Shown here piece by piece: positions 19,318 through 27,512 of a stretch of 27,512 bases of DNA; the stretch's first letter is position 1, and every line of letters begins with the position of its first letter. The translations under genes were made by a program, and so were the position numbers. The notes beneath the pieces are model-generated. The model had not been told where the DNA came from. It did no database searches and worked only from the letters and a program-made list of their open reading frames with translations. Origin of the DNA: Sperchopsis tessellata (lineage: Eukaryota > Arthropoda > Insecta > Coleoptera > Hydrophilidae). Where the stretch lies: the NCBI GenBank assembly GCA_033557685.1, contig JAWQRN010000649.1, positions 1-27,512 of the forward strand. Reading direction: 5' to 3'.

Positions 19318-19725
19318 TAAGGCTGTTAATATTTCTCAAATTTCTATAAGTATTCAGAAATGAGTTTTCACTGGAAGCTGGGCGATTTGGGTATAATGCT
19401 ATATCCTCTCTTCTTGCAGCTTTTTTATTTTTATTATTTTTTAAACAAAGGGAAAATATTTCAAACATTTCGGCTTGTATGTAAACTGTTATGCTGAAAT
19501 ATTACTAACAAATGTCAAATAACAACAATGGTAATAAAGAAACAATGTTGTCATAGGTCATTAGCCAAAGCCTGTTGCTCTTCACAAGCTTTAGAATAAT
19601 GCATATTAGGAGTATTTTCAAGAACAAATATGTCAGAAACTATTATAGCTGGACTTATCAATCCCTTATACATATCATATATTTGAAACAAAAAAAGGGT
19701 CTATAAAAAATGTATAAATATACAG
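19318..19725 (-). repeat. Long terminal inverted repeat, right arm
   Basis: This is the inverse of the left arm. On the minus strand it reads CTGTATATTTA (19725 down to 19715), then ATAAGGGATTGATAAG, CTGACATATTTG, CTTGAAAATACTCC, CAACATTGTTT, AGCCGAAATGTTTG, CTGCAAGAAGAGAG (19419 down to 19406) and the conserved inner block with GAATACTTATAGAAATTTGA. Confidence 0.85.
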
Positions 19726-19905
19726 GTGTTCTCTTTCACAAAATCACCTCTATTCTTACATTACTTGACATATGAAGGCAATCGTTTTTTTAGTAGCATC
19801 TAAACAATATATAAATGAAACCTTACAATATTTGTACTAAACTTTTTTGCATAGTTCTTCTAACAAAAGAGTTGAGGGGGTCAAAATATAATGAATTACC
19901 CTATA

Positions 19906-20239
19906 CATTAGTGTATGTGAACATTATTATTTTTGTGTTATATTCTGTAGCTAACCATGTAAAAATTGGTGATAAATAACCCATATTCATATTCAAAACC
20001 AGAACAAAATTATGTTTGACAACGTATCGCTACAAGGAAAAGTTTGATGATAAACTTTCCAAAATAGTAATATTATTATTTTTCTGCATCAAAGGTTGTT
20101 TTCCTAATAATTCAAAATTTTCACACAGCCAGCATTTCGATGCCGGGCCATTCTATACTGCAAAATATTATTATTATTAAAAAAAATATAAAATACATGT
20201 AAATAGGTTACAAGTCCCATTTGAGACCTATAGATAGGT
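19906..20239. other. AT-rich spacer, nothing recognised
   Basis: No motif was seen. The minus-strand open frame at 20104-20379 lies opposite a similarly open plus-strand frame and shows no domain. Confidence 0.5.
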
Positions 20240-20401
20240 ATGTCTAAGAGAAGATTTAGTTCTGTGAATGTTTGTTTCTTGATTGACCGTATAGAGGCTC
20301 TGATAAGTGCTGATGTTTTGTCTACTGTTGCAAGGGACATGCTCAAGGTGAGCGATGTTACTTCAACGAATGAAGTCAATGTACTGATCCAAGTAGGCTA
20401 A
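20240..20401 (+). CDS. Small unassigned open frame with an internal splice-donor-like site
   Basis: ATG at 20240 opens 53 codons (MSKRRFSSVNVCFLIDRIEA, then DVLSTVARDMLKVSD), ended by TAA at 20399. The amino-acid mix is more protein-like than the surrounding AT-rich DNA. CTCAAG followed by GTGAGC at 20342-20353 is a good splice-donor match, so a first exon ending MLK is possible. I know no family for it. It lies just upstream of the Penelope-like element and could belong to that element's 5' region, to a host exon, or be chance. Confidence 0.2.
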   Translation: MSKRRFSSVNVCFLIDRIEALISADVLSTVARDMLKVSDVTSTNEVNVLIQVG

Positions 20402-20559
20402 ATTATGCTTATATAGGTAAGAACTGTAGTGGGGGATGTGCACTACGGTAGAACAATTCCATTCGGTCGGTTGTTATCTAGTGCAGGAGGAGAGAAACGA
20501 GCGAGAAATTGAAAACTAGCGTCCCTATTCTGTCCAGAAAATTATCCACAAAGCATGTA

Positions 20560-21323
20560 TTTCAGTTGTGCAAGAAAGGATTAGCTTATATCGTCGTGAC
20601 CTGGACACCTGCGAAGCCAAATTCTTTAGATTTTTTTCGCCTAGGTTGAAAGATCCTTTAAAATTTCATCAGCCAGTCTGAAGAAAAAGTTTAATACCGT
20701 CTCGAAATATCAGTCTAACGCGTAATCCGCAATTAAACAATTGGGTGATAAATCTGTCATACACCCTAACACCTGAAGAGTCTTATATCCTTTCAAAGAG
20801 CTGAAACTTTGGGTTACCACTAAAACGTGCTCATGCTAAAGCCATAATTGCAAATGTGGAAAGCATCATTCCAACTTTATCACTGGAAATATTGGATAAG
20901 ATTCGGCTTAAACTGCTCGTATTTTGGAAAGATCTAAACCGCCCCGATCCAATTTGAATGAAGATGAGTTAAAGGCCTTCAGAGGACTTAAAAGTAATAA
21001 GTCGATTCTTTTATGTTGGCAGATAAGAGCAACGCTTCAGTTGTAATGGATCATCAGATGTATGATTTTAGATCTTCTGCAAGACACCAAATATAAACGT
21101 CTATTGTCCAACCCTTCAATAAACATACAGAAATTGGTTACCACTGTCATCAAAAGATCAACCCTTGATCCACAAGTGCAGAAGAAAATCATTCCTCACG
21201 ATTATTGAATCTCTATTTTTTATGGTCTACCTAAGGTATATATACCTTTGATGCCTCTTCGACTAATTGTCAGTTCAATAAGGTCTTCGACATTTAAATT
21301 CGTCTAATTTCTCACCCCGTTGC
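20560..21323 (+). pseudogene. Penelope-like reverse transcriptase, 5' half
   Basis: VINLSYTLTPEESYILSKS (from about 20743) matches the LSxxxLTxxExxLLSKGLNF region, and GLPLKRAHAKAIIANVESII continues it. KPPRSNLNEDELKAFRGLKS (from about 20937) and then MLADKSNASVVMDHQMYDF match the first RT block, normally ILPADKGNATVVMDxxxY. VIKRSTLDPQVQKKIIPHDY, then FYGLPKVYIPLMPLRLIVSS (about 21212-21275) match the characteristic LYGLPKxHKPxxPLRPIVSS block. The match ends at FLTPLL, exactly at the TTAA of the piggyBac insertion. Frame changes and stops occur about every 50-100 bases. Confidence 0.85.
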
Positions 21324-21327
21324 TTAA
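21324..21327. repeat. TTAA target duplication, left
   Basis: TTAA precedes CAAGTTGACTGCC, the left end of the piggyBac element. It follows the Penelope-like codons for LTPLL. The second copy is at 23442-23445. Confidence 0.8.
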
Positions 21328-21456
21328 CAAGTTGACTGCCGACCTATATTTTAAGATTATTTTTTAAATATTCAAGTTTCATTTTGCAAAATATAAAGTA
21401 AAAGTAGTCTATAAAGGATATTAGTGTTTTGTTATTTGTTTAAAACGTAAAAAATG

Positions 21457-21526
21457 CACTTCGATCGGAGTGGTCGGCTTCACATATAAAAATCTTTACT
21501 AGATGCCGAACACTCCGATCGGAGTG
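21457..21526. repeat. Palindromic subterminal repeats, left end of the piggyBac
   Basis: CACTTCGATCGGAGTG (21457-21472) and CACTCCGATCGGAGTG (21511-21526, a perfect 16-bp palindrome) lie about 130-200 bases inside the left tip. Each is flanked by a related arm: GGTCGGCTT after the first and ATGCCGAA before the second, so the two units are in inverted orientation. By analogy with the internal repeats of piggyBac, which its Cys-rich domain binds, they may be transposase-binding sites; this is inference. Confidence 0.8.
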
Positions 21527-21596
21527 TATTCGTATTTTGTGTCTGAAACTTAACAAAAGCCATTTTCCAACATAATAACATTTATTTTTCAACTTT

Positions 21597-23239
21597 TTAA
21601 ACATTTTTGTAATATTTTTCAAAACACTGGAGGCAAAAACCAGGTTATTCAGGGCGTATTTTGCATTCATGCACAGTTTGTTTCCGTATCTTCTTCTGCC
21701 TGCATGCTTTGCATTCTTTTCTGCTAACTCTTTTGGATTCTTTAGCGCCTTTTGTTTCTTTAACTGTTATTTTCTATTTTACTAATGGAATGGGCCACAT
21801 GCGTGCGAGGAGTAGAAACTCTTGGTAAATCGATAATAGATCGTCCGGTTAGCAATTTCTAATCGAAAGTCGTATAGGCGTAAACGATCAGACTGGGAAT
21901 ACTTGTTGTATAAGAAATGTGCATTTATCAAGCTCATCTGCAGCACATGTACAAATATTATTCTTGTACCATCGAATGGTTTTACGATCACAAGGATAGT
22001 ACGCCATCATCTGATCTTGTCTGTCTACTCCAGACACACACGCACTATAGCCTATTATAGCAGCAGGCTTTTCAGATTCTTGTTCTCTTCTGTTTCTAAA
22101 AACACCCATTTCGCTTCCAAACTCGGTACTAATATACTGAACATTACGTTTGTCATGCCATTTTCTAACATGTACTCCATCACAAAACATAGATTTGTTC
22201 TCTCCACGTTCTAAATCTGCAGTCATTACCTCTTTTTGATTGTTTTTTCTGTCAACTCTTAAAGTTCCAGTACAATATGTATTTTCCTGTAGCAGCTTGG
22301 TAGCCAACTCAACACTATTATAAAAATTATCTAGATATATAGCATGTCCATTACCTAATTTTTCTTCAAGTAAATGCAAAACTATCTTTTCTGTATGTCC
22401 GGTTCCGCTAACATCTGAAGAACCTTCATATACACGAAGTTTTTAAATCAGCCCATTTGGCTCTGTGAGCATATACAACTTTAGTACATATTTATGGTGT
22501 TTATTTTTTATATAATGCTTGAACTGCAGATGACAACGCCAATGTATCATAGATTCGTCCAATGATAGCTCTCTTCCGGGGTAATAAGTGCCATTAATTT
22601 TTGTATTAAATAAATCGACCACAGATCTTATATTTCCAAGACGATCAATCGGAGATGTTCCTGGAGTCATAAAATGTATGTATCTCAAAATAATGAGAAA
22701 TCTATTCAGTGACACGTATTTTTTAAAAACAGGTTTATCAAATAAAGGGTCAGTTTTCCAGTAATCGTTTAGACGTCTCAAATGTATTGTACCTGTATGG
22801 AGCAACAGTCCAAAAAAGTAGAGATACGAGATTTCGCAGATGTTTCAGGCCGTAACAAAACCTCAACTGCGTAAGCATTTGTTTGTTCTACAACAGTCTG
22901 TAGGAAATCGTCATTAGCGATCATTTGAAAAAAATCAATTGGTATTTGGTGACCTGGAGTTGGCACTAATAATTCTTGTGTTTCCTGAAACATAAGTTGC
23001 TTCAACGCACCTGTGTTACTCCATTTTGTATTTGAAAGCAAATTTGGAATATTAATAGTATCTTTGGGCTATGCGCTTGAACTTGATTCGCGATCGTCCA
23101 AATCAGGAGTAAATTCATCACCACTGTTGTAATTCTCTAAAGTCCGTAATAACGCATCATCAGTTAACTCCTTTTTTATAAATAATGTCTATTTCTTCAA
23201 AATAATGTCTTTTATTGTCGCCAGAAGGCCCTGCCCATT
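21597..23239 (-). pseudogene. piggyBac transposase relic with intact Asp triad
   Basis: The N-terminal acidic region reads KRHYFEEIDIIYKK (about 23205-23165), then LENYNSGDEFTPDLDDRESS. NTGALKQLMFQETQELLVPT (23041-22778 frame) begins the catalytic domain, and a frame change near 22790 leads to TIHLRRLNDYWKTDPLFDKP. ELSLDESMIHWR, IYLDNFYNSVELATKLL and VSGVDRQDQMMAYY carry the three catalytic Asp codons at 22557-22559, 22329-22331 and 22023-22025, plus the following Asp at 22014-22016. Spacings of 76 and 102 residues compare with 78 and 101 in the type piggyBac. Between about 22800 and 21990 only one stop (22443-22445) breaks the frame. A frameshift near 21965 leads to NAHFLYNKYSQ and YDFRLEIANR. 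The Cys-rich C-terminus (CKAC, HECKIRPE, CLQC) has lost one Cys and has a stop; the ancestral stop is at 21597-21599. Confidence 0.9.
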
Positions 23240-23387
23240 TTTAAACCTCAAATTATAACCGCACCGAAAAAAAAAAACGCAAAACCAACTAATGCACGAG
23301 CTAAAACAAAGACTTTTCGACGACGCCGCAAATAGAAACACGATTGATAGCCAACGCTAATGAAATAAGGAATCATAATACAACCAC

Positions 23388-23441
23388 CACTCCGATCGGA
23401 GCGATCGACGCTACTGAAAGAAGCCGGTGCACTCCGATCTG
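23388..23441. repeat. Palindromic subterminal repeats, right end of the piggyBac
   Basis: CACTCCGATCGGAGCG (23388-23403) is one base off the perfect palindrome. AAGCCGGTGCACTCCGATCTG (23421-23441) holds a half-site, CACTCCGATC, that ends two bases before the TTAA. The AAGCCG arm of the last unit parallels the ATGCCG arm at 21503. No half-site of this kind stands at the very left tip. Confidence 0.8.
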
Positions 23442-23445
23442 TTAA
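23442..23445. repeat. TTAA target duplication, right
   Basis: TTAA follows the last piggyBac bases (GATCTG) and is the start of the resumed Penelope-like coding sequence NKFVGRSESH. Confidence 0.8.
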
Positions 23446-24200
23446 CAAATTCGTAGGGCGTTCCGAATCCCACAAAGAAACACTTCTAATTTTCTTCAAC
23501 AGATTTATAGTATAAGACTAGATCTCACAGACTTAATGGCCAGCTTCGATATCGAAAATGCTATTAGCATCATCAGCGATCTACTGAGAGAGGAAGGTTC
23601 ATCTTATTGCCAATATTTTGTAGAGAAATTTGAGTAACTGACATTATCTTTCTCAGATGTAAAGCCTAAATGTTGGTTTCGTTACGTGGATGACACGTTT
23701 TTTATATGGTCGTTGAGCCGAGAGGCTCTGGATACCTTCTTAGATCATATAAACTTCCAAGATCCCAATATTCGTTTTAAGATGGAGATTGAGTCATTAG
23801 GTTCCTTTCTTTTCTAGATGAATTGTTAAAACATAGATAAGTACAGTTCCTAATTCTGTTCATAGTAAGCCCACATCATCACCCTTGTCAGAAACTTTCT
23901 GTGATTAATTTTCTCATCCAGCAAGCTTTCAAGTCGTGTAACCCAACTCGAGTTTCCTAGTAGTTGCGTACAGTCACCGATGTACTTTTATCCAATGGAT
24001 ATAATTTGTCAGATGTCATATGGTCAATAAGATATTTCAGGAATCCACCCATCGCTGTCAAAAATACTCCTGAAGTGAAATCAACAGCTTATCTAACATT
24101 CGTCTAGGATTCGATGGACAAAATTGCCAGCAAACTTAAAAAAGTTGATACCAAAACAGTATTCTCTACAATCCAAAATCTCTTCTACAAAAGATGTCAT
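23446..24200 (+). pseudogene. Penelope-like reverse transcriptase, 3' half
   Basis: Right after the insert, NKFVGRSESH (23445-23474) resumes the block that ended with LTPLL on the other side. SIRLDLTDLMASFDIENA (about 23510-23565) matches the LVSFDVxSLF block. The catalytic motif is intact: CWFRYVDDTFFIW with YVDD at 23683-23694, in a frame open from 23638 to 23814 that continues REALDTFLDHINFQDPNIRF and KMEIESLGSF. Later pieces include SVHSKPT, KLSVINFLIQQAFKSCNPTR (about 23891-23950) and a thumb remnant to about 24180. Stops at 23635 and 23815 and several frameshifts disable it. Confidence 0.85.
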
Positions 24201-24623
24201 CCTGTCGGAGAGCGAAGGAGTCTATCAGGACTCTTGTTCTTGTGATAAGGTATATATTTGAGAAAATAAGCTTATGATTGCTACTCGTTTAAAGGACGTG
24301 AACGCCTTACTCGTTTTGGTCATATTAATCAATCAGCCATGGCTGAATATTGTCATGAATTAGGTTATACCATAATGTTCCAAGATACTAAGGTCTTGGT
24401 TCTAGAGCCTTCTTATTTTCCCAGAAATTTCAAAGAAACCATCGAGGTTTATAATCGCCCCAACATTATGAGTAGGGACGATGGTCATCCTCGACAATTT
24501 CTCTCCTCCTGCACTCGAGAACAACCGTCGGAATGGCTCTACTTTAGTGGATATTCCCGCTACATTCCTTATCTATATAAGCATGATCCGACCGATTTTG
24601 AATTAGTGCATTCGTTTAAGTAA
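24200..24623 (+). pseudogene. Penelope-like GIY-YIG endonuclease relic
   Basis: SESEGVYQDSCSCDKVYI (about 24207-24260) matches the first GIY-YIG block of Penelope-like nucleases, normally GVYxIPCxCGxVYIGxT; the YIG Gly is lost at a stop. ATRLKDVNA follows, matching TRLKEH. The last frame (24339-24623) reads MAEYCHELGYTIMFQDTKVL, then EPSYFPRNFKETIEVYNRPN, matching the SAxAEHxxxxxHxxxFxxTKVL and RxxREAIEI blocks, with the conserved acidic residue of the latter present. The ATG at 24339 is internal to the ancestral protein and not its start. Confidence 0.8.
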
Positions 24624-24752
24624 CATCACTCGCCTTAAAAATGTCTCTTGCAACAGTGGACGACACGTCGGCACTTATCAGATCCTCCAAACAATATTCA
24701 CTGGGAAACAATATTCATATAGATAATATCAGTGGAAGACTTTTGCATTTAA
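24624..24752 (+). mobile_element. Penelope-like 3' tail with hammerhead-like core
   Basis: The tail directly follows the endonuclease. GTCT (24643-24646) and GGAC (24658-24661) are the stem strands around TTGCAACA, and GACA (24662-24665) stands where GAAA is expected. The upstream core is degraded to TTAAAAA. The sequence GTCGGCA then leads into GGGAAACAATATTCATATAG and GTGGAAGAC, which is shared with the tails at 1-80 and 4473-4509. The core is less well preserved than in the copy at 1455-1560. Confidence 0.65.
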
Positions 24753-27512
24753 GATTTAGTTGTATTTATATTTTAGAAGGGAAACACATCGAAGCGTAAA
24801 GCTGTCTTTTTTATATGTTGAGGAAACTTTACTCATATAAATTACTCGTAATTTGGAATACAAGAACATATATGGACAATTCTACAGTTAAATCTTTATT
24901 TGTTTTTATTTATTAAGGAAATACAAAAAATATATGAGTAACCGTAGTTGTTTCTGCATAATGTCCAGTTTAACCTTTTTGCAGTGGCAAGAGTTTCAGA
25001 CCAGTGGTTCGCTTATGTGGAAACCAAGCGGGCATTTATATTAACATGTGTTAAATTTATTAAGTGATTTCCCTTCTATGAAGAAAATTAATTGATATAT
25101 AATATTTAAAATGTGCGTGGACGAGACAAAATTAAAAACTTTAAGTCGTAATAACGTAATACTAACGGAACTGAAAATTTCTAAAAGCTTTTAGAAACTC
25201 CGCGTATTAATCTAGTTCTTTCACCGCAACGAATTTTTCCCGTGAACATTTTAATTGCTCATTTGGTAGTTATCGTAATCTAATATTTTTCAAATGACAA
25301 AATGTGTGTGAATTGTGATTTATGCATTTGGTGGTAGAATTGTCCCATTTTATATAACTGTATGTTTACTGATGTTGTCAAGAATAACTCACACACATAT
25401 TTTTAGGATACTTTTCATTACGTTGCGTTTTTAGTTTTCCAGATTAAAGCGTTGCAAGAAGATAACAATAATACACACGTACATATTTTTTCCCAAATGT
25501 TTAATTGGTACTCATGTAATAAGAGTTGACAATCTTAGTAATGTAAGGGTAATTAGAGTTTCATGTTCAAGAAATAAAAAGAGATGTCAGGTAAATTTGT
25601 AGTGATGATGTTGGAAACAAGTATCAGAAATTGCTCGGCATGTAAAACTCCTTCTTTAATTTTTATCAACGATGATGTCACGCTGAATATGGTGACCACC
25701 TACTTATTGGGTATGCGAAATAACCTTATTAAATAATTTAGTTGTTAAATTAAATAAAAACCATGCGTGACTAAACTGATATGGACAAATACTACAAAAC
25801 TTTTATGTCCGTGAGAATATCCAACTCGACAAAGACGGCCGCTTATAAAATCTACGACCTTGTAATAAGATATTTAAAATAGAAATTTCAGTTTTATTGC
25901 AAGATACCCTTGTGATGATCGATCTGAGTTTTGATATGGTGTATCATCATAAGAAAATATATACAAGATCTTTGTGACAACATATGTTAAGTAATAAGTT
26001 AATAGAGCATAACGAAACAAACAGGCAATGAAATGATGTAAAAGATCATTTTCATATTATTACATACAAATAATATTTTCAGAGATATTCATACTCATTA
26101 TTGTTTCTAGTTAATTATGTATTTCTCAAATAAATATTAAATAAACAAATTGCTTTTATAAATGTATATTACACTAGTATTCAATAAACATACAAAATAA
26201 ATACTCTTTCCAGAAACTTTTATTTAAAAGTTAAATAACTGTTAGTAAAATACGATCATTTCCATATCAAATACTACATTTTTGACGATTATCCATTTAA
26301 AAGTTATTATTTATTATACAAAGTGCATATATACATGCACCGAAAGTAATTTATAGAAAAAATATACATATGACTACATTTAACACCATGTATTTATGTT
26401 ATAAATATATCATAAAATATTACTTAAATAATCTATCGAAATTTGTTATTATAACTTTAGCTTGTTTGAAAGCCTTATCTACCAATTATACACAGTTTTC
26501 ATAATGACAATGTGCATAGTTGTAAAATTAAGTACCTAAGAAAGTAAAGAAAATAAATTTTCAGTAATAAGCCAAATGTATATGAATAAATGAGGGGCGT
26601 TTAATACGGTTTTATTTGAGAAATAGCTGTCACTTAAAAATTGATTTAAAATTTTGATAACGGCATCTTTCCATAAAGTATAAGCAACATTTCTATAAAG
26701 TCATCATTCTTCTAGGTTCTAAAATTTATTTCACATTTGACATATCCCACATAAATTATATAATTTTAAAAATTAACGCAGTAAAAGGTTAAGCCCTGTT
26801 TTCATTTATACCGCATATAACTATGTTTTGTAGTTATAAAAAGCCATACGTTATTTGAACTATGTTTTTTATGGTAGGCCTTGATTTATCTCTAATTTCA
26901 CGGTAAATGTTTATGCGGCAGTTTTGGCCAAGTCCTTCTCTTTTATGTACAGGATATCTCGATTATAGAGAAATGCAAAGATTTACTCAATATTAAAATC
27001 TAGAAACCCTATTGAAATAAATATATACAATTTTCCAAGGTTTTATAGATATGAGTGGGATTAAGTTTTGAGACAAATTACTGATAATGAAAAACTGTAT
27101 TCGAAACACATTTGCCAAGTTGTGCGCAAATTGTGCGGTTTATAGGGTTTTGAAGGCTGATTTTTTTTAAATGAGTGAAATTGAGTTTTATTATAGTAGA
27201 ATACTATATTTTCTTAAAAAGGATGTTAATTCGTTAGAAATTATTCATAAAAAGATGGCTGTATCTATTTTTACAATACTACTATACTATACTTTATGGG
27301 AAAATCCTACTAAGCAAATAAAATTTTCATATAACATAAGTGCCTTAGAATGATTAATAAGAGATATAAACAAATACCTATATATGAGCTTATGATAGCA
27401 AAATTCCAAAATATAAATTATGTTTATAGAAACTGAGATCCACGTTAATACGGAATACTTTTTGAGTATACCCGATATGTGCTCTCAATTTAAAAATTGT
27501 GTCACGGTAGCA
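24753..27512. other. AT-rich, gene-less stretch to the window end
   Basis: I recognise no transposon domain, host exon, RNA gene or tandem repeat here. The 60-codon plus-strand frame at 27171-27353 (MSEIEFYYSRILYFLKKDVN) has no known motif. A perfect 20-bp palindrome at 25178-25197 is listed separately. About 25908-25955 a weak inverted repeat (CTTGTGATGAT and ATCATCATAAG) is present. Confidence 0.5.
25178..25197. repeat. Perfect 20-bp palindrome
   Basis: TTTCTAAAAGCTTTTAGAAA is identical to its reverse complement. It stands alone with no similar flanking motif, so its origin is unknown. Confidence 0.7.

Larger units (their letters stand above)
17736..19905 (-). mobile_element. Tc1/mariner-type element with very long terminal inverted repeats
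   Basis: A transposase relic on the minus strand (about 18395-19240) lies between two long inverted repeats, clearly alignable over 17990-18344 and 19318-19725. Outside these, TATAGG at 17736-17741 and CCCTATA at 19899-19905 are inverse to each other, and CCCCC runs follow at similar distances (17760-17765 and 19876-19880). These look like the outer tips, each with a TA that would fit the TA target duplication of this superfamily. The outermost part aligns poorly and the left arm is about 75 bases longer there, so the exact ends are inference. Total length is about 2.17 kb. Confidence 0.7.
21328..23441 (-). mobile_element. piggyBac-superfamily DNA transposon, 2114 bp
   Basis: The element lies between TTAA copies and contains a minus-strand transposase relic (21597-23239). 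Its left tip is CAAGTTGACTGCCGACC. Its right tip, read inward, is CAGATCGGAGTGCACCGG. The two tips agree clearly only in the first two bases, so terminal inverted repeats are not convincing by eye. The boundaries rest on the TTAA pair, on the C-start usual for piggyBac ends, and on exact resumption of the Penelope-like frame outside. Palindromic CACTCCGATCGGAGTG motifs cluster near both ends. Confidence 0.85.
20560..24752 (+). mobile_element. Penelope-like element split by a piggyBac insertion
   Basis: The element comprises a 5' part (20560-21323) and a 3' part (23446-24752), about 2.07 kb without the insert. It encodes, in order, the Penelope-type N-terminal region and RT start, then after the insert the RT catalytic motif, the thumb and a GIY-YIG endonuclease, and ends in a non-coding tail with a hammerhead-like core. 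Penelope-like elements are non-LTR retroelements related to telomerase that use a GIY-YIG nuclease. The insert is flanked by TTAA (21324-21327 and 23442-23445); dropping one TTAA plus the insert restores a continuous match to the family. The 5' limit is uncertain. Confidence 0.85.

Noticed and set aside
21903..22214. 103-codon plus-strand frame inside the piggyBac
   Set aside because: It is antisense to the transposase catalytic core and has no motif of its own.
25908..25955. Inverted repeat CTTGTGATGAT and ATCATCATAAG as a possible terminator or RNA hairpin
   Set aside because: There are only 11 pairs with a mismatch and a loop over 20 bases in AT-rich DNA; nothing nearby suggests a transcript.

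Overview
This is eukaryotic, AT-rich, gene-poor DNA that looks like a piece of an insect (at least arthropod) genome. I see no host gene, no tRNA or rRNA gene and no CRISPR array. Every coding relic I recognise belongs to a transposable element, and every one is broken by stops, frameshifts or deletions. The mix (Penelope-like element, I-clade and RTE-type LINEs, Ty3/gypsy, BED-finger hAT, piggyBac and a Tc1/mariner relative) is typical of large insect genomes. I cannot tell beetle from hemipteran or another order.

Layout. Position 1-80 is the 3' tail of a Penelope-like element (PLE). At 499-1320 lies a gypsy pol remnant with a possible LTR-like tail. A four-copy 34-bp repeat follows at 1335-1451, directly upstream of a second PLE tail (1455-1560) that carries a hammerhead-ribozyme-like core. 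A ~361-bp tandem duplication at 2301-3020 contains two copies of a hAT-like terminus. A BED-finger hAT transposase relic (3912-4450) ends at a palindromic PLE-tail fragment (4473-4530), and another hAT-like end lies at 5081-5135. Two LINE relics follow: an RT fragment at 5861-6515 and a nearly full-span RTE-type element at 7535-9835. An I-clade LINE (12168-15560) keeps ORF1, endonuclease and RNase H pieces but has lost its reverse transcriptase. A gypsy integrase relic (minus strand) sits at 17309-17640. A Tc1/mariner-type element with unusually long terminal inverted repeats occupies 17736-19905.

The best-resolved structure is at 20560-24752. A PLE (reverse transcriptase plus GIY-YIG endonuclease plus hammerhead-like tail) is split by a piggyBac element at 21328-23441. 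TTAA flanks the piggyBac on both sides, and removing it rejoins the PLE coding sequence. The piggyBac transposase keeps its Asp triad at the expected spacing, and the element carries several copies of a perfect 16-bp palindrome near its ends.

The rest (about 9.8-12.1 kb, 15.6-17.3 kb and 24.8-27.5 kb) is AT-rich sequence in which I recognise nothing. All calls were made by eye from translations and repeats; family names rest on remembered motifs, not on searches.
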